From positions 682,001 to 746,000 of the forward strand of contig NZ_JYHV01000037.1 in the NCBI RefSeq assembly GCF_000952685.1: a stretch of DNA of 64,000 nucleotides. The letters are read 5' to 3'. Positions 52,133 to 62,798 of this stretch are shown here, in pieces. The first letter of the stretch is position 1; each line of letters opens with the position of its first letter. A program made the translations under genes and the position numbers. The DNA is from Stutzerimonas stutzeri (GTDB lineage Bacteria > Pseudomonadota > Gammaproteobacteria > Pseudomonadales > Pseudomonadaceae). The notes under the pieces were generated by a model, which saw nothing but the letters and a program-made list of their open reading frames with translations, ran no database searches and was not told the origin of the DNA.

Positions 52133-52849
52133 ATGGGAATTCTGGATCTGCCCGGACCGCTATTCGCCGCGATTGACAGCCTGATGGCTGCGCTGATGCC
52201 CGCTGGTGCACGCTTGGTCATCTGGGCCATCATGGCCGGCGCCGGCACTCTGCTGCTGTATCGGCTGATCTCGCCCCAGGCACGGATCGGGCAGGCCAAG
52301 CGAGACGCTCGCGAAGCCCGACGTCGACTGAACGAGTTCGACGGCGAATTCGCCGAGGCCGGTCCCTTGATCCGGGGTCAGTTCAGCGCTGCCTTTCGCC
52401 ATCTTGGCCTGGTGCTGATCCCTACCCTACTCTCCATGTTGCCGCTACTCGCGCTGCTGACCTGGATCGATCATACCTACAGCTACGATTTTCCGGACCG
52501 AGACGATCCCCCGGTGATGATGGTCGAACCCGAACCCGATTTCGCTGAATGGATCGCCGACAGCGACATACCGCTGGTCCGCATCGGCGTTGCCGGCAGC
52601 GAACTGGTGGAAATCGCCTTAACCGCACCGATCCCAGTGATCGAGCGGCGCCAGTGGTGGAACTGGCTGGTCGCCAACCCCCTTGGCTATCTGTCCGGCG
52701 AAACCGGCCTGGAGCGCGTCAGCATTGACCTGCCACAGCGCGCCTACCTGCCTTTCGGCCCCCCCTGGATGCGCTCCTGGCTGGCCATTCTGCTACCAAC
52801 CATGGTGCTGGTGTCATTGCTCACCTATCGCTGGGCGCGCGTGGAATGA
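52133..52849 (+). CDS. EMC3/TMCO1-like (Oxa1 superfamily, DUF106-like) membrane protein
   Basis: This 238-residue protein has three predicted helices (about residues 27-46, 91-111 and 213-232), with a charged coiled coil (ARIGQAKRDAREARRRLNEF) between helices 1 and 2 and a roughly 100-residue outside loop between helices 2 and 3 that ends LPFGPPWMRSW. The helix, coiled coil, helix, helix order is that of the DUF106/EMC3/TMCO1 membrane-insertase family, but the loop is much longer than in archaeal members. Assignment is by architecture only. GGGAGG precedes the start. Confidence 0.5.
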   Translation: MGILDLPGPLFAAIDSLMAALMPAGARLVIWAIMAGAGTLLLYRLISPQARIGQAKRDAREARRRLNEFDGEFAEAGPLIRGQFSAAFRHLGLVLIPTLLSMLPLLALLTWIDHTYSYDFPDRDDPPVMMVEPEPDFAEWIADSDIPLVRIGVAGSELVEIALTAPIPVIERRQWWNWLVANPLGYLSGETGLERVSIDLPQRAYLPFGPPWMRSWLAILLPTMVLVSLLTYRWARVE

Positions 52850-54003
52850 ACGATCTGAACGTCGCCAACATCAAGCACGAGACGCGCGATCCCGGTTTCA
52901 CGGTACCGACCTGGATGCACCTGCTCAGCGGTTGGATCCATCGCAATCCGCAACTCTGGATCCGGCTCGGTAATCTGGAGACCAAGGCGGTCGCCGACGC
53001 CATTGAGGATGTGCGGGTGGATCGGCCGATCTTTATCGCCGGACTGGCTCGTTCAGGCACCACCGTGTTGCTCGAGCAGCTGGCTACGCACCCGCAGGTG
53101 ACCAGCCATCGCTATATCGACTATCCGCCGGTACTGACGCCCTATTGGTGGAACCGCTGGCTGGAAATGGTGCCACGTGCGACCGAAGTCGCCAGGGAGC
53201 GTGCGCACCAGGACGGCATCAGCATCACCTCGCAGAGTCCGGAAGCCTTCGAGGAGGTTCTCTGGATGGCGTTTTTCCCCGACGCTCACGATCCGGATCA
53301 AAGCTCGGTCATGGGGCGGCAACACGTCCATCCCGAGTTCGAGCGCTTCTACGCGGAGCACCTGCGCAAGCTGTTGGCCGTGCGTAAACGCCAGCGCTAT
53401 GTCGCCAAGGGAAACTACAATCTGGTCCGGCTGGGATACCTACATCGTCTCTATCCCGAAGCCCGCTTCGTGCTGGCGATCCGCGATCCGATCTGGCACA
53501 TCGCTTCGCTGATCAAGCAGCACCGCCTGTTCGTCACCGGCGAGAACGCAGAGCCCAGAGCCCTGGAACACATGCGTAGGGTCGGCCACTATGAATTCGG
53601 GCTCGACCGGCGGGCGATCAATACCGGCGACACCGCCCTGACCCGCAAGATCACCGAGCTCTGGGCATCGGGACGCGAAGTGGAAGGCTGGGCGCACTAC
53701 TGGGCAGCCATCTACAGCTACGTGGCCGATGTGTTGGCGAACGACGAGGCGTTACACCAAGCCTGCCTGATGGTGCGCTACGAAGCCTTGTGCAGCGACC
53801 CGAGGACCACGCTGGCACGGGTTTTCGAACACAGTGACCTGCCCGTCACAGGTGACTGGTTGGACACCGCCGCAGCAGGACTGCACGCCCCCGGCTATTA
53901 CCGTCCGACGTTCAGCGACGAGGAGATGGCGCTCATCCAGACCATCACCGGTCCGGTCGCAGCCCGCTTCGGCTACGGCGAAGACGCAGTTTCCAGAAGA
54001 TGA
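52846..54003 (+). CDS. PAPS-dependent sulfotransferase
   Basis: This 385-residue protein has the 5'-phosphosulfate loop [10 protein letters not shown] (residues 64-73) and the 3'-phosphate motif [13 protein letters not shown] (R213, S221). These two loops define sulfotransferases that use PAPS. The acceptor cannot be told. It overlaps the previous gene by four bases (ATGA) and the next gene by four. Confidence 0.87.
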   Translation: MNDLNVANIKHETRDPGFTVPTWMHLLSGWIHRNPQLWIRLGNLETKAVADAIEDVRVDRPIFIAGLARSGTTVLLEQLATHPQVTSHRYIDYPPVLTPYWWNRWLEMVPRATEVARERAHQDGISITSQSPEAFEEVLWMAFFPDAHDPDQSSVMGRQHVHPEFERFYAEHLRKLLAVRKRQRYVAKGNYNLVRLGYLHRLYPEARFVLAIRDPIWHIASLIKQHRLFVTGENAEPRALEHMRRVGHYEFGLDRRAINTGDTALTRKITELWASGREVEGWAHYWAAIYSYVADVLANDEALHQACLMVRYEALCSDPRTTLARVFEHSDLPVTGDWLDTAAAGLHAPGYYRPTFSDEEMALIQTITGPVAARFGYGEDAVSRR

Positions 54004-54695
54004 CTCAGCCCATTGAAGAGGTCCCCATGGCACATACCGGCGCCCCGCTGCACCAGGCCGAGCCGCCTGGCATCGAGGAAATCCCGCGGGTTGGCGCGAA
54101 GCCGGATGCGCATCTTTATCGGCATGCGATGACGGTGGACAAGGCCGCACGAGCCGCAATCAACGGTCAGAAGCCGTGTGTCCTGTGGTTCACCGGATTG
54201 TCGGGAGCGGGCAAATCGACAGTGGCGGACTTGGTCGAACAGCAGCTGCACGCTCTGGGCAAACGCACCATGATTTTGGATGGTGACAACGTGCGCCATG
54301 GGCTCAACCGCGATCTCGGCTTCAGCGACGCCGATCGAATCGAAAACATTCGCCGAGTGGGAGAAGTTGCACGGCTGATGGTGGATGCCGGGCTGATCGT
54401 GCTGGTCAGCTTCATCTCGCCGTTCCGCAGTGAACGGCAGATGGTGCGCACGTTGATGGAGCCGAGCGAATTTCTCGAGATTTTCGTCGACGCCTCGCTC
54501 GAAATCTGCGAAGCGCGCGATCCCAAGGGCCTGTACCGCAAGGCGAGGGCCGGCCAGTTGCCTAACTTCACCGGCATCGACAGCCGTTACGAGCCGCCGA
54601 GCGCGCCCGAGTTGCGCCTGCCAGCGGGCGAAGCGTCACCCGAGGTGCTCGCCGAACAGGTCATGGCGCTGCTACGCGCGCGCGCCATGCTCTGA
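54000..54695 (+). CDS. cysC: Adenylylsulfate (APS) kinase CysC
   Basis: This 231-residue protein phosphorylates APS to PAPS. It has a P-loop GLSGAGKST (residues 66-74), the [17 protein letters not shown] block (residues 94-109), the FISPFRSER motif with S140, and the lid GLYRKARAG. An about 45-residue N-terminal extension precedes the core. It is the last gene of the sulfation-like cluster and gives the sulfotransferase its donor. No ATP sulfurylase gene lies in the window. Confidence 0.93.
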   Translation: MTQPIEEVPMAHTGAPLHQAEPPGIEEIPRVGAKPDAHLYRHAMTVDKAARAAINGQKPCVLWFTGLSGAGKSTVADLVEQQLHALGKRTMILDGDNVRHGLNRDLGFSDADRIENIRRVGEVARLMVDAGLIVLVSFISPFRSERQMVRTLMEPSEFLEIFVDASLEICEARDPKGLYRKARAGQLPNFTGIDSRYEPPSAPELRLPAGEASPEVLAEQVMALLRARAML

Positions 54696-54700
54696 ACGAA

Positions 54701-55396
54701 TTAGCCCTTCGGCGACTCCGTCTCGTATGCGTCAGTTTCTTCGCCAGCGATCTTTTCGCGTCGAGCCAATTCAGCGGCCGAGGGCGTATCTGCCTCGGTG
54801 GCGCCCAGCGCTAGCGGGCCGGCTGGTCGATAGGTACTGATGAGGACGCCCTTCGGCGTGCTGTGCGTGTCGACAAGGGTAAGGCTGCGCGGCGGCACAC
54901 CCTGTTCGAATAGCCGTTTTCCTCCGCCGAGCATCAGCGGGAAGATCCAGAGGCGGTATTCATCGATGAGCTCGGCGGCGATCAACGATTGCAGCAGTTC
55001 ACCGCTACCCCAGATATGTACCTCAGGCCCTTCCGTTGCTTTCAGCCGGCGGATCCCAGCCATGACATCGCAGTTTATGACCAGCGAATTGTTCCACTCG
55101 AGTTTTTCCAGGCTGCAGGTGGCGACGTATTTGATGGCCTTGTTGAAGGCCGTCGCGATGTAATTGTCGCCAGCGTACGGCCAATATGCTGCAAAGATTT
55201 CATAGGTGCGCCGCCCCAGGAGCATGTCGAACTCACCGGACAGAATCTCGCCGATCGCCTGGCCCAGGGCGTCGTCCCAGAACGGCATGACCCAGCCGCC
55301 GTGCAGAAACCCGTACCTCGGATCTTCCTCCGGCCCGCCAGGGGCCTGCATGATGCCGTCGAGAGTGACATGGGTGATGGCAATGATCTTTCTCAT
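54701..55396 (-). CDS. Dihydrofolate reductase/RibD C-terminal-family protein
   Basis: This 231-residue protein starts MRKIIAITHVTLDGIMQAPG and has GEILSGEFDMLLGRRTYEIFAAYW and VHIWGSGELLQSLI, the RibD-C/DHFR fold. Its reaction is unknown; such proteins reduce flavin-, folate- or pyrimidine-like substrates or are orphans. It ends five bases after the CysC gene on the opposite strand. Confidence 0.8.
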   Translation of the reverse strand: MRKIIAITHVTLDGIMQAPGGPEEDPRYGFLHGGWVMPFWDDALGQAIGEILSGEFDMLLGRRTYEIFAAYWPYAGDNYIATAFNKAIKYVATCSLEKLEWNNSLVINCDVMAGIRRLKATEGPEVHIWGSGELLQSLIAAELIDEYRLWIFPLMLGGGKRLFEQGVPPRSLTLVDTHSTPKGVLISTYRPAGPLALGATEADTPSAAELARREKIAGEETDAYETESPKG

Positions 55397-55831
55397 CAGC
55401 TTTCTCCAGTTCCCGTGGTTGCGTTATCCAGAGAACGAACGACGGGTGTCCTCGGTTTTTTGCTTCCGTTTCAGGTGGCGGGATATTCGTGTGCAAGCGT
55501 GCGTGGAGCCCGCCGACGATCCTCAACGACTTTCCCGGTCACTGAATCATCGAATGAGGGCGGCTGAAATCGACACCGCGATGAGCTAGGGCGCAGCATT
55601 GCGCACGCCGGAACCATTCCTTCAGCGAATATTCGATCTGCATGACAACGATGGAGAGTTCGCCGTCGCGGACCGCTTGATGATCATCGCCGAGGCACTA
55701 CGCGCCGTTGGGGGTGAGACACGCCGCCCCTAGCGTCAGCATCCGTCTGGCAGAACGGAATGCCGCTGGCCGCCCCGAGCGAGCGTATCCCAGGAGGAGA
55801 GGATGAGGGAGCTCGCTCGGAACGGCGCCGC
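55397..55831. other. Intergenic stretch with a possible decayed reading frame
   Basis: This is 435 bp between the leftward RibD-C gene and the leftward glmS. On the plus strand, a 44-codon frame (TTG 55599 to TAG 55733) reads TPEPFLQRIFDLHDNDGEF and looks protein-like, but a TAG interrupts the preceding frame and I recognise no family. It may be a remnant. I see no other feature. Confidence 0.4.
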
Positions 55832-57682
55832 TTATTCCACCGTTACGCTCTTGGCCAGGTTGCGGGGCTGATCGACATCGGTGCCGCGCAGTACCGCGAC
55901 GTAATAGGACAACAGCTGCAACGGCAGGGTATAGAGAATCGGCGCCAGTACGTCGTGTATGTGCGGCATGCTGACAATGAAGGTGCCCTCGCCGTTTTCG
56001 ATGCCCGCTTCCCGGTCAGCAAAAACGATCAGCTCGCCGCCGCGCGCGCGCACTTCCTGCAGATTGGATTTGAGTTTTTCCAGCAGCTCGTTGTTCGGCG
56101 CCACGGTGACCACCGGCATATCGGCGTCTACCAGCGCCAGCGGGCCATGCTTGAGTTCGCCGGCCGGATAGGCCTCGGCATGGATATAGGAGATTTCCTT
56201 GAGCTTGAGCGCCCCCTCCATCGCCACCGGGTATTGCGCACCGCGTCCGAGAAATAACGTGTGGTGCTTCTCGGCAAAGTGTTCGGAAATCTTTTCCACG
56301 GTGGTGTCCATGGCGAGCGCCTCGCCCAGACGCGTCGGCAGACGGCGCAGCTCATCGATCAATTCCGCCTCCAGCGCCGGTGCCAGGGTGCCGCGTACCT
56401 GGCCCAATGACAGGGTCAGCAGCAGCAGGCCGACCAACTGGGTGGTGAACGCCTTGGTGGACGCCACGCCGATTTCCGGCCCGGCCTGGGTCAGCAGGGT
56501 GAGATCGGATTCGCGCACCAGCGAACTGATACCGACGTTGCAGATCGCCAGGCTGGCGAGGTAACGGCCCTCCTCGGCCGTACGCGCCTTGGCGTTGCGC
56601 AGCGCCGCGAGGGAGTCGGCTGTCTCACCGGACTGGGAGATGGTCACGAACAGCGTGTCGGGCTGAACCACCACTTTGCGGTAGCGAAACTCGCTGGCCA
56701 CTTCGACCTGGCAGGGGATGCCGGCCAGCTCTTCCAGCCAGTAACGTGCAACCATGCCGGCATGGTAGCTGGTGCCGCAAGCGACGATCTGCACGTTGCG
56801 CACCTTGGCGAACAGCTCGGCGGCCTGCGGACCGAAGGCCTGCACCAGCACCTGATGATCGCCCAGCCGGCCTTCGAGCGTGCGTTGCACGACCTTGGGC
56901 TGTTCGTGGATCTCCTTGAGCATGAAGTGACGGTACTCGCCCTTGTCCGCCGCTTCGGCGCCCTCGTGGTACTGCACGCTTTCGCGTTCAACGGGCTGAC
57001 CTCCGACGTCCCAGATATGCACGCTGTCGCGACGGATTTCGGCGATGTCGCCTTCTTCCAAATACATGAAACGGTCAGTCACCTGACGCAAGGCCAGCTG
57101 ATCAGAGGCAAGGAAGTTCTCGCCCATGCCCAAGCCGATCACCAGCGGACTGCCACTGCGGGCCGCCAGCAGGCGGTCGGGCTGCTTGGCGCTGACCACG
57201 GCCAGGCCATAGGCACCATGCAGCTCCTTGACCGCCGCCTTGAGCGCGACCGTCAGATCGCCGAACTCATCGAGCTTGTGGCGCAGCAGATGCACGATGA
57301 CTTCGGTATCGGTATCGGAAACGAACACATAACCCAACGCCCTCAGTTGGTGGCGCAGGGCTTCGTGGTTTTCGATGATCCCGTTGTGCACCACCGCCAG
57401 GTCTTCGCCAGAGAAATGCGGATGTGCATTACGCTCACAGGGCGCCCCGTGGGTGGCCCAACGGGTGTGTGCAATACCCAGCCGACCGGCGAGCGGCGCC
57501 TGTTGTTGCGCCAGCTCAAGCTCGGCAACCTTGCCGGAGCGGCGCAGGCGATTCAGCTGACCGCTGGCATCCAGCACGGCAACGCCAGCGCTGTCATAAC
57601 CTCGATACTCGAGGCGCTTGAGGCCTTCGAGCAGAATTGCAGTGATGTTGCGTTCAGCGACCGCGCCGACGATGCCACACAT
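55832..57682 (-). CDS. glmS: Glucosamine-6-phosphate synthase GlmS
   Basis: This 616-residue enzyme makes glucosamine-6-phosphate from fructose-6-phosphate and glutamine. C2 of [12 protein letters not shown] is the glutaminase nucleophile. Two SIS domains follow ([33 protein letters not shown]; then the second from about residue 470). The sequence ends KSVTVE, the usual C terminus. It is three bases after the DeoR gene, so the two form an operon. Confidence 0.96.
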   Translation of the reverse strand: MCGIVGAVAERNITAILLEGLKRLEYRGYDSAGVAVLDASGQLNRLRRSGKVAELELAQQQAPLAGRLGIAHTRWATHGAPCERNAHPHFSGEDLAVVHNGIIENHEALRHQLRALGYVFVSDTDTEVIVHLLRHKLDEFGDLTVALKAAVKELHGAYGLAVVSAKQPDRLLAARSGSPLVIGLGMGENFLASDQLALRQVTDRFMYLEEGDIAEIRRDSVHIWDVGGQPVERESVQYHEGAEAADKGEYRHFMLKEIHEQPKVVQRTLEGRLGDHQVLVQAFGPQAAELFAKVRNVQIVACGTSYHAGMVARYWLEELAGIPCQVEVASEFRYRKVVVQPDTLFVTISQSGETADSLAALRNAKARTAEEGRYLASLAICNVGISSLVRESDLTLLTQAGPEIGVASTKAFTTQLVGLLLLTLSLGQVRGTLAPALEAELIDELRRLPTRLGEALAMDTTVEKISEHFAEKHHTLFLGRGAQYPVAMEGALKLKEISYIHAEAYPAGELKHGPLALVDADMPVVTVAPNNELLEKLKSNLQEVRARGGELIVFADREAGIENGEGTFIVSMPHIHDVLAPILYTLPLQLLSYYVAVLRGTDVDQPRNLAKSVTVE

Positions 57683-57684
57683 GA

Positions 57685-58467
57685 TCAGGTCTCCTGAGAA
57701 GGTTCGATGGCCGCGCAGATCAGCTTGATGCCGCGGGCCTGAATACTGGATCGCGCCTCGGCAGTGAGGCGTTCGTCCGTGATGAGGGTGTGGATGTCGC
57801 CCCAGGGCAACTCCAGATTGGGTATGCGCCGGCCGATCTTGTCGGATTCGGCGAGCACTATGACTTCGCGAGCCACCTCCGACATGACCCGCGAAAGGCC
57901 GAGCAATTCATTGAAGGTGGTCGTGCCGCGCTGCAGATCGATGCCGTCCGCGCCGATGAACAACTGATCGAAATCGTAGGAGCGCAGTACCTGTTCCGCC
58001 ACTTGCCCCTGGAACGACTCGGAGTGCGGATCCCAGGTACCGCCGGTCATCAGCAGCGTGGGCTCGTGTTCCAGCTCACGCAGGGCGTTGGCAACGCCCA
58101 GCGAATTGGTCATGACTAGCAGGCCGTGCTTGTGACCCAGCGCGGGGATCATTGCCGCGGTGGTGGTGCCGCTGTCGATGATGATGCGAGCATGCTCGCG
58201 AATGCAGTTAACGGCCGCTCGGGCAATGGCCTGTTTCCAGGGCGAAACAGGCTGTGTGGTGTCGCCGATCAGTTCCTGCGGCAAGGGCACCGCACCGCCG
58301 TAACGACGCAGCAGCAGACCATTCTTCTCGAGCGCCGCGAGGTCCTTGCGGATGGTGACCTCGGACGTTTCGAAACGCTTGGACAGCTCATCGACGCTCA
58401 CCTCACCCTGATCGCTGAGCAAGGCCAGGATGGCGTGACGTCGTTGCGGGGTGTTGCGTTTCGACAT
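57685..58467 (-). CDS. DeoR-family transcriptional regulator of glmS
   Basis: This 260-residue protein has a DeoR helix-turn-helix ([26 protein letters not shown], residues 23-48), and a sugar-phosphate-binding SIS-type domain with [13 protein letters not shown] (residues 95-107). The linked glmS suggests it senses an amino-sugar phosphate. In other pseudomonads this gene order is usual. A dyad lies just upstream of its start. Confidence 0.9.
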   Translation of the reverse strand: MSKRNTPQRRHAILALLSDQGEVSVDELSKRFETSEVTIRKDLAALEKNGLLLRRYGGAVPLPQELIGDTTQPVSPWKQAIARAAVNCIREHARIIIDSGTTTAAMIPALGHKHGLLVMTNSLGVANALRELEHEPTLLMTGGTWDPHSESFQGQVAEQVLRSYDFDQLFIGADGIDLQRGTTTFNELLGLSRVMSEVAREVIVLAESDKIGRRIPNLELPWGDIHTLITDERLTAEARSSIQARGIKLICAAIEPSQET

Positions 58468-58478
58468 GCTTAAGTTTC

Positions 58479-58503
58479 GATTCGAAAGAATATTTCTCGA
58501 ATC
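58479..58503. promoter_or_regulatory. Inverted repeat upstream of the DeoR-glmS operon
   Basis: GATTCGA (58479-58485) and TCGAATC (58497-58503) are exact reverse complements over 11 bases, with inner GAAA/TTTC arms. It ends 11 bp before the DeoR start and suits autoregulation by that protein. The assignment is positional. Confidence 0.55.
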
Positions 58504-58542
58504 AAAACCTACTCCGCCAAATACGTCAACTCCCGTTTGGCA

Positions 58543-60690
58543 TCAGACGCGAAAATAGCCCATCAGGCTCTGTTGATGATTGGCCAACTGATTGAGCGCC
58601 TGGCTGACCCGTGCCGATTCGTCGGCCTGCCCGGACAGCGATTCAGTCACGTCGCGGATACCTGCCACGTTGCGGTTGATCTCTTCGGCCACCGCGCTCT
58701 GCTCTTCGGCCGCGCTGGCGATTTGCAAATTCATGTCGGAAATCACCGCTACCGCATCACCGATCTTGCGCAGCGCCGCAACCGCATGGCTCACCTGATC
58801 GACACTGCCCTGAGCCTGGCTCCGGCTGCTCTGCATCGCCGTCACCACATCTCGAGTGCCATTCTGCAGCCGCTCGATGACCTGGCGAATCTCTTCGATG
58901 GATTTCTGAGTACGCTGCGCCAGGCTGCGCACCTCATCGGCCACCACAGCGAAACCGCGCCCGGCTTCACCCGCTCGCGCCGCCTCGATCGCCGCGTTGA
59001 GCGCCAGCAGGTTGGTTTGCTCGGCAATAGCGCGGATCACCTCGAGCACCGAGCCAATCTGGTCGCTGCTGGCCGCCAGGCTTTCGACTTGACTCATCGC
59101 ATGGTTGAGTTCGTCAGCGAGGCTGCCGATGCTGTGCGTGGTGTGATCGATCACGCTCAGCCCCTCGAGGGTGGCCTGATCCGCGTCGCGGGCTGCTTCG
59201 GCCGCTTGAGCGGCGTTGCGTGCGACATCCTGGGCGGTGGCGCTCATCTCCTGCGATGCGGTTGCGACCTGATCAACTTCGCGGAACTGCTGCTGCATAC
59301 CCGCACTGGTCTGGCTGGCAATGGCTGCCGATTGATCGGCACTGCTGCGTGCATCCTGAACCGAGCGCTGCACGTCGGCGATGGTCGGCTGTAACTTGTC
59401 GAGGAATCGGTTGAACCAACCAGCCAGGGCGCCCAGTTCATCGTCTCGCGTGTAGGTCAGGCGGCGGGTGAGATCACCTTCGCCACTGGCGATGTCCTTG
59501 AGCATTGCTGCGACCCCTTCGATAGGCCGGGTGACTCCTCGAGCGGTCAACCACATCAACGCCAGACCCAACAGGACCGCACCGAGCCCGATGGCCAGGG
59601 CGATCGCACTGTCTTGGCGGCTTTGGGCTTGCAGTGTCTGCTCAAGACGCAACGCCGGGCCGAGCAGCACCGACTTCGGTACTTCCAGCAGAATTGCCCA
59701 GGGCTTGAGTTCAGCAATCGGTTGTACAGGTTGCAGTACACGAAGCATGTCGTCGTTCTCAAGCATCGCCTTCTGGCCTGCATCGACCGCTCGGGCGATG
59801 GCCTCGCTATCAGCGCCAAATGCGGCACTCAACGGCTGACCCAGCAAGCTGGTATCTCGACTGTGTCCGCCGAGAAGCTTGGCCGGGCTGATCACGCTCA
59901 GCTGGCCTTCCCCCTGATACAGCTCCTGATGAGCCTGTTGGCTGAGCTGCTGCAGGGAAGCCAGGCTGATATCGACGCCAACAACGCCAATGACCTTTCC
60001 ATTTTCGATCAACGGAAAGGCGACACTGGTCATCAGCAGTGGCTGACCTTCCACCTCATCGAAATACGGATCGAGCAAGCAGACCCGGGCGCTGTCGCGC
60101 GGACAGCTGTACCAGGCGTTGTAAGGGGCACCACTGATGCCCGGCGTAGTATCGGCGAGGAGTTCCTCGCTCATGGTTTCAGCGGTGAGCTGTCCCGGCG
60201 TGCGTTGCGACCAGTACAACGAGAAGCGGCCGCTGTCGTTACCACCCATCTCCTGGTTACCGATGAACATGCCATCCTTGTCATCCAGCGCATCGGTTTC
60301 GAACACCACGTAGAGACCGATCAGATCCGGATTGGCTCGGAGCGCACTCTCGATCTGATGATGCAAGTCCTCCCGAAGTTCGAAGGCGTTCGACATCCGC
60401 TCGATGGATTGTTCACGCAGCGACAGCACTTGGCGAACGAAACCCTTGCCGTACTGATAGGCATCGTTGAACTGGCGTTCCATACGCAGCGCCTGCGACA
60501 GGCCCCGCGCTTGCAAGTTATTGCGCGCCGCCTCTTCGAGCATGGCGCTGCTCGATGCATTGACCAGAGCCACGGCCTGGCGCGATTGATAGAGCGATGC
60601 GCCGACCAGCAAGCCGACGATTAGCAGGAGGCAGAGACCAGCCAGCAGGGTGAGCTTCCACTGGATGGACAAGCGAGTGAGGGAGGGCAT
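58543..60690 (-). CDS. Methyl-accepting chemotaxis protein with dCache sensor
   Basis: This 715-residue receptor has an N-terminal helix ([19 protein letters not shown], about residues 13-31), a large periplasmic dCache-type domain (about 35-360, including [17 protein letters not shown]), a second helix near residue 370 ([18 protein letters not shown]), a HAMP domain and a cytoplasmic signalling tip with [19 protein letters not shown]. Ligands of dCache receptors are often amino acids or organic acids; not decided here. It sits between glmU and the DeoR gene, splitting that common pair. Confidence 0.9.
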   Translation of the reverse strand: MPSLTRLSIQWKLTLLAGLCLLLIVGLLVGASLYQSRQAVALVNASSSAMLEEAARNNLQARGLSQALRMERQFNDAYQYGKGFVRQVLSLREQSIERMSNAFELREDLHHQIESALRANPDLIGLYVVFETDALDDKDGMFIGNQEMGGNDSGRFSLYWSQRTPGQLTAETMSEELLADTTPGISGAPYNAWYSCPRDSARVCLLDPYFDEVEGQPLLMTSVAFPLIENGKVIGVVGVDISLASLQQLSQQAHQELYQGEGQLSVISPAKLLGGHSRDTSLLGQPLSAAFGADSEAIARAVDAGQKAMLENDDMLRVLQPVQPIAELKPWAILLEVPKSVLLGPALRLEQTLQAQSRQDSAIALAIGLGAVLLGLALMWLTARGVTRPIEGVAAMLKDIASGEGDLTRRLTYTRDDELGALAGWFNRFLDKLQPTIADVQRSVQDARSSADQSAAIASQTSAGMQQQFREVDQVATASQEMSATAQDVARNAAQAAEAARDADQATLEGLSVIDHTTHSIGSLADELNHAMSQVESLAASSDQIGSVLEVIRAIAEQTNLLALNAAIEAARAGEAGRGFAVVADEVRSLAQRTQKSIEEIRQVIERLQNGTRDVVTAMQSSRSQAQGSVDQVSHAVAALRKIGDAVAVISDMNLQIASAAEEQSAVAEEINRNVAGIRDVTESLSGQADESARVSQALNQLANHQQSLMGYFRV

Positions 60691-60802
60691 GACCGCGTCC
60701 TATGTTGTTATGCCCCGTTAGATCGGCCAGATATACGATCTCTTGAGTATCGCTATTCAAAAACCTCGGTAGCACACCGAGGTCCTCTGCCATCGCGATA
60801 AC

Positions 60803-62167
60803 TTATTTGCGAGTCTTCTGTGGGCGCTCCCAGCCTTGGATCAATGCCTGCCGTGCCCGCCCCAGCGCCAGCGTGCCGGCCGGCACATCGGCCGTGATAA
60901 CCGAACCGGCGCCGGTGGTAGCACCATCGCCAAGGGTAACCGGAGCGACCAGCGAGCTGTTGGAGCCGATGAAAACGTCCTCGCCCAACACCGTTTGGGA
61001 CTTGTTGGCGCCATCATAGTTGCAAGTGATGGTGCCGGCCCCGATGTTGGTTCGCGCACCGATTTCCGCGTCGCCCAGGTACGCCAGGTGGCCAGCTTTG
61101 GCGCCATCGCCCAAGCGTGAGTTCTTGACCTCGACGAAATTGCCGACGTGCGCCCGGTCGCCCAGCACTGCGCCGGGACGCAAACGTGCAAATGGTCCGC
61201 AATCAGCGCCTTCGCCCAGCTCGGCACCGTCCAGATGGCTGTTGGCCTTGACCACCGCGCCACGGCGAAGCGTGCTGTTGCGAATCACGCAATTGGGGCC
61301 GATCTCGACGTCATCCTCAATAACTACCTGACCTTCAAGAATCACGTTCACGTCGATCAGCACATCGCGACCGACCGTAACCTCTCCGCGCAGGTCGAAA
61401 CGGGCCGGGTCACGCAAGGTCACGCCTTGAGCCATCAGACGGCGCGCAGCGCGTTGTTGATAATGCCGCTCGAGCTCGGCCAGCTGCATGCGATCGTTGG
61501 CACCCTGCACCTCCATTGCATGCTGCGGCTGCTCGGTCGCAACCACCAGACCATCGGCCACTGCCATGGCGATCACATCGGTCAGGTAGTATTCGCCCTG
61601 CGCATTGCTGTTCGAAAGCCTACCCAGCCAATCGCCAAGGCGCTCACCTGGGACGGCCAAAATCCCGGTGTTCCCTTCCGCTATAAGCTTCTGCTCGGCC
61701 GAGGCATCTTTGTGCTCGACGATCGCTTGAACCACGCCCTGCTCGTCGCGCAGGATCCGCCCGTAACCGGTCGGATCGTCCAGACTCACCGTTAGCAGCG
61801 CCAATTGTTGCGGACCGACCTTTTGCAGAAGTCGCTCCAGCGTCGCGACCTCAATCAATGGCACGTCGCCATACAGAATCAGCACCCGCTCGGCCGTCAG
61901 CGCCGGGAGCGCCTGGGCGACCGCATGCCCGGTCCCCAACTGCTCGGCTTGCACCACGAAGCTCAGGTCATCCGCAGCGAGCCGTTCACGAACCTGTTCG
62001 GCACCATGGCCGATCACCACATGGATGGCCTTCGGTTTGAGCCCGCGAGCGGTTTCTATCACATGACCGAGCATGGATTGTCCAGCGACCGGGTGAAGTA
62101 CCTTGGGCAGAGCGGAACGCATACGTGTTCCTTGACCGGCAGCGAGAATGACGATATCGAGAGACAT
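60803..62167 (-). CDS. glmU: Bifunctional GlmU (GlcNAc-1-P uridyltransferase/acetyltransferase)
   Basis: This 454-residue enzyme makes UDP-GlcNAc. The N-terminal pyrophosphorylase has [19 protein letters not shown], and the C-terminal half is a left-handed beta-helix of hexapeptide repeats ([21 protein letters not shown] onward). The start at 62167 removes an unsupported 23-residue extension. It follows the atp operon in the usual order, separated by a terminator. Confidence 0.96.
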   Translation of the reverse strand: MSLDIVILAAGQGTRMRSALPKVLHPVAGQSMLGHVIETARGLKPKAIHVVIGHGAEQVRERLAADDLSFVVQAEQLGTGHAVAQALPALTAERVLILYGDVPLIEVATLERLLQKVGPQQLALLTVSLDDPTGYGRILRDEQGVVQAIVEHKDASAEQKLIAEGNTGILAVPGERLGDWLGRLSNSNAQGEYYLTDVIAMAVADGLVVATEQPQHAMEVQGANDRMQLAELERHYQQRAARRLMAQGVTLRDPARFDLRGEVTVGRDVLIDVNVILEGQVVIEDDVEIGPNCVIRNSTLRRGAVVKANSHLDGAELGEGADCGPFARLRPGAVLGDRAHVGNFVEVKNSRLGDGAKAGHLAYLGDAEIGARTNIGAGTITCNYDGANKSQTVLGEDVFIGSNSSLVAPVTLGDGATTGAGSVITADVPAGTLALGRARQALIQGWERPQKTRK

Positions 62168-62239
62168 GGCAGATCCTGAGCAAATCATGGGGCGGCTCGT
62201 ACCGCCTAGACGACGTTTTTTGCCGAGCCTGGACAATAA

Positions 62240-62265
62240 AAAAGGGTAGCCAAGGCTACCCTTTT
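62240..62265 (-). terminator. Terminator of the atp operon
   Basis: AAAAGGGTAGCC and GGCTACCCTTTT form a perfect 12-bp stem with a two-base AA between them. Read leftward after atpC, it ends in a run of T. It separates the atp genes from glmU. Confidence 0.93.
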
Positions 62266-62292
62266 AATTACCTGCGATGAAGAAGCCGAGGG

Positions 62293-62718
62293 TTAGCCGC
62301 CGAACTTCTTACGCATCTGCTGAATCGTCCGCAGTTGCGCCGCGGCCTCGGCCAGACGCGCCGCCGCGGAACCGTAATCGAACTCCGCACCCTTCTGGTT
62401 GAGGGCTTTTTCGGCTGCCTTGAGCGCTTCCTGAGCAGACGCTTCGTCGAGATCACTGGCACGCTGCACGGTGTCGGCAAGCACCTTGATCATGTTGGGT
62501 TGAACTTCCAGATATCCGCCGGAGATGTAGAACACCTCACTTTCGCCACCTTGCTTGGTCAGGCGAATCGGACCTGGCTTCAGATCGGTAATCAACGGCG
62601 CGTGGCCCGGAGCAATACCAATGTCGCCGAGGTTGCCATGGGCAATCACCATCTCGACCAGACCGGAAAAGATCTCGCCTTCAGCGCTGACGATATCGCA
62701 ATGGACTGTCATAGCCAT
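62293..62718 (-). CDS. atpC: ATP synthase F1 epsilon subunit AtpC
   Basis: This 141-residue protein starts [19 protein letters not shown] and has the beta-sandwich [19 protein letters not shown] and a two-helix C terminus. It regulates and couples the rotor of F1Fo ATP synthase. The start at 62718 has GAGG upstream. It is the last gene of the atp operon. Confidence 0.97.
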   Translation of the reverse strand: MAMTVHCDIVSAEGEIFSGLVEMVIAHGNLGDIGIAPGHAPLITDLKPGPIRLTKQGGESEVFYISGGYLEVQPNMIKVLADTVQRASDLDEASAQEALKAAEKALNQKGAEFDYGSAAARLAEAAAQLRTIQQMRKKFGG

Positions 62719-62798
62719 ATCTAGCCTCACGTATCAAACGGCGAGGTTGGCTACCGCCAGCCGCGCCGCCTGGTGAGCGCCCGTCGCCGGGCGCAGGA

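Noticed and set aside
55832..58467. glmS ribozyme/riboswitch
   Set aside because: Only two bases separate the DeoR stop region from the glmS start, so there is no leader to hold one.
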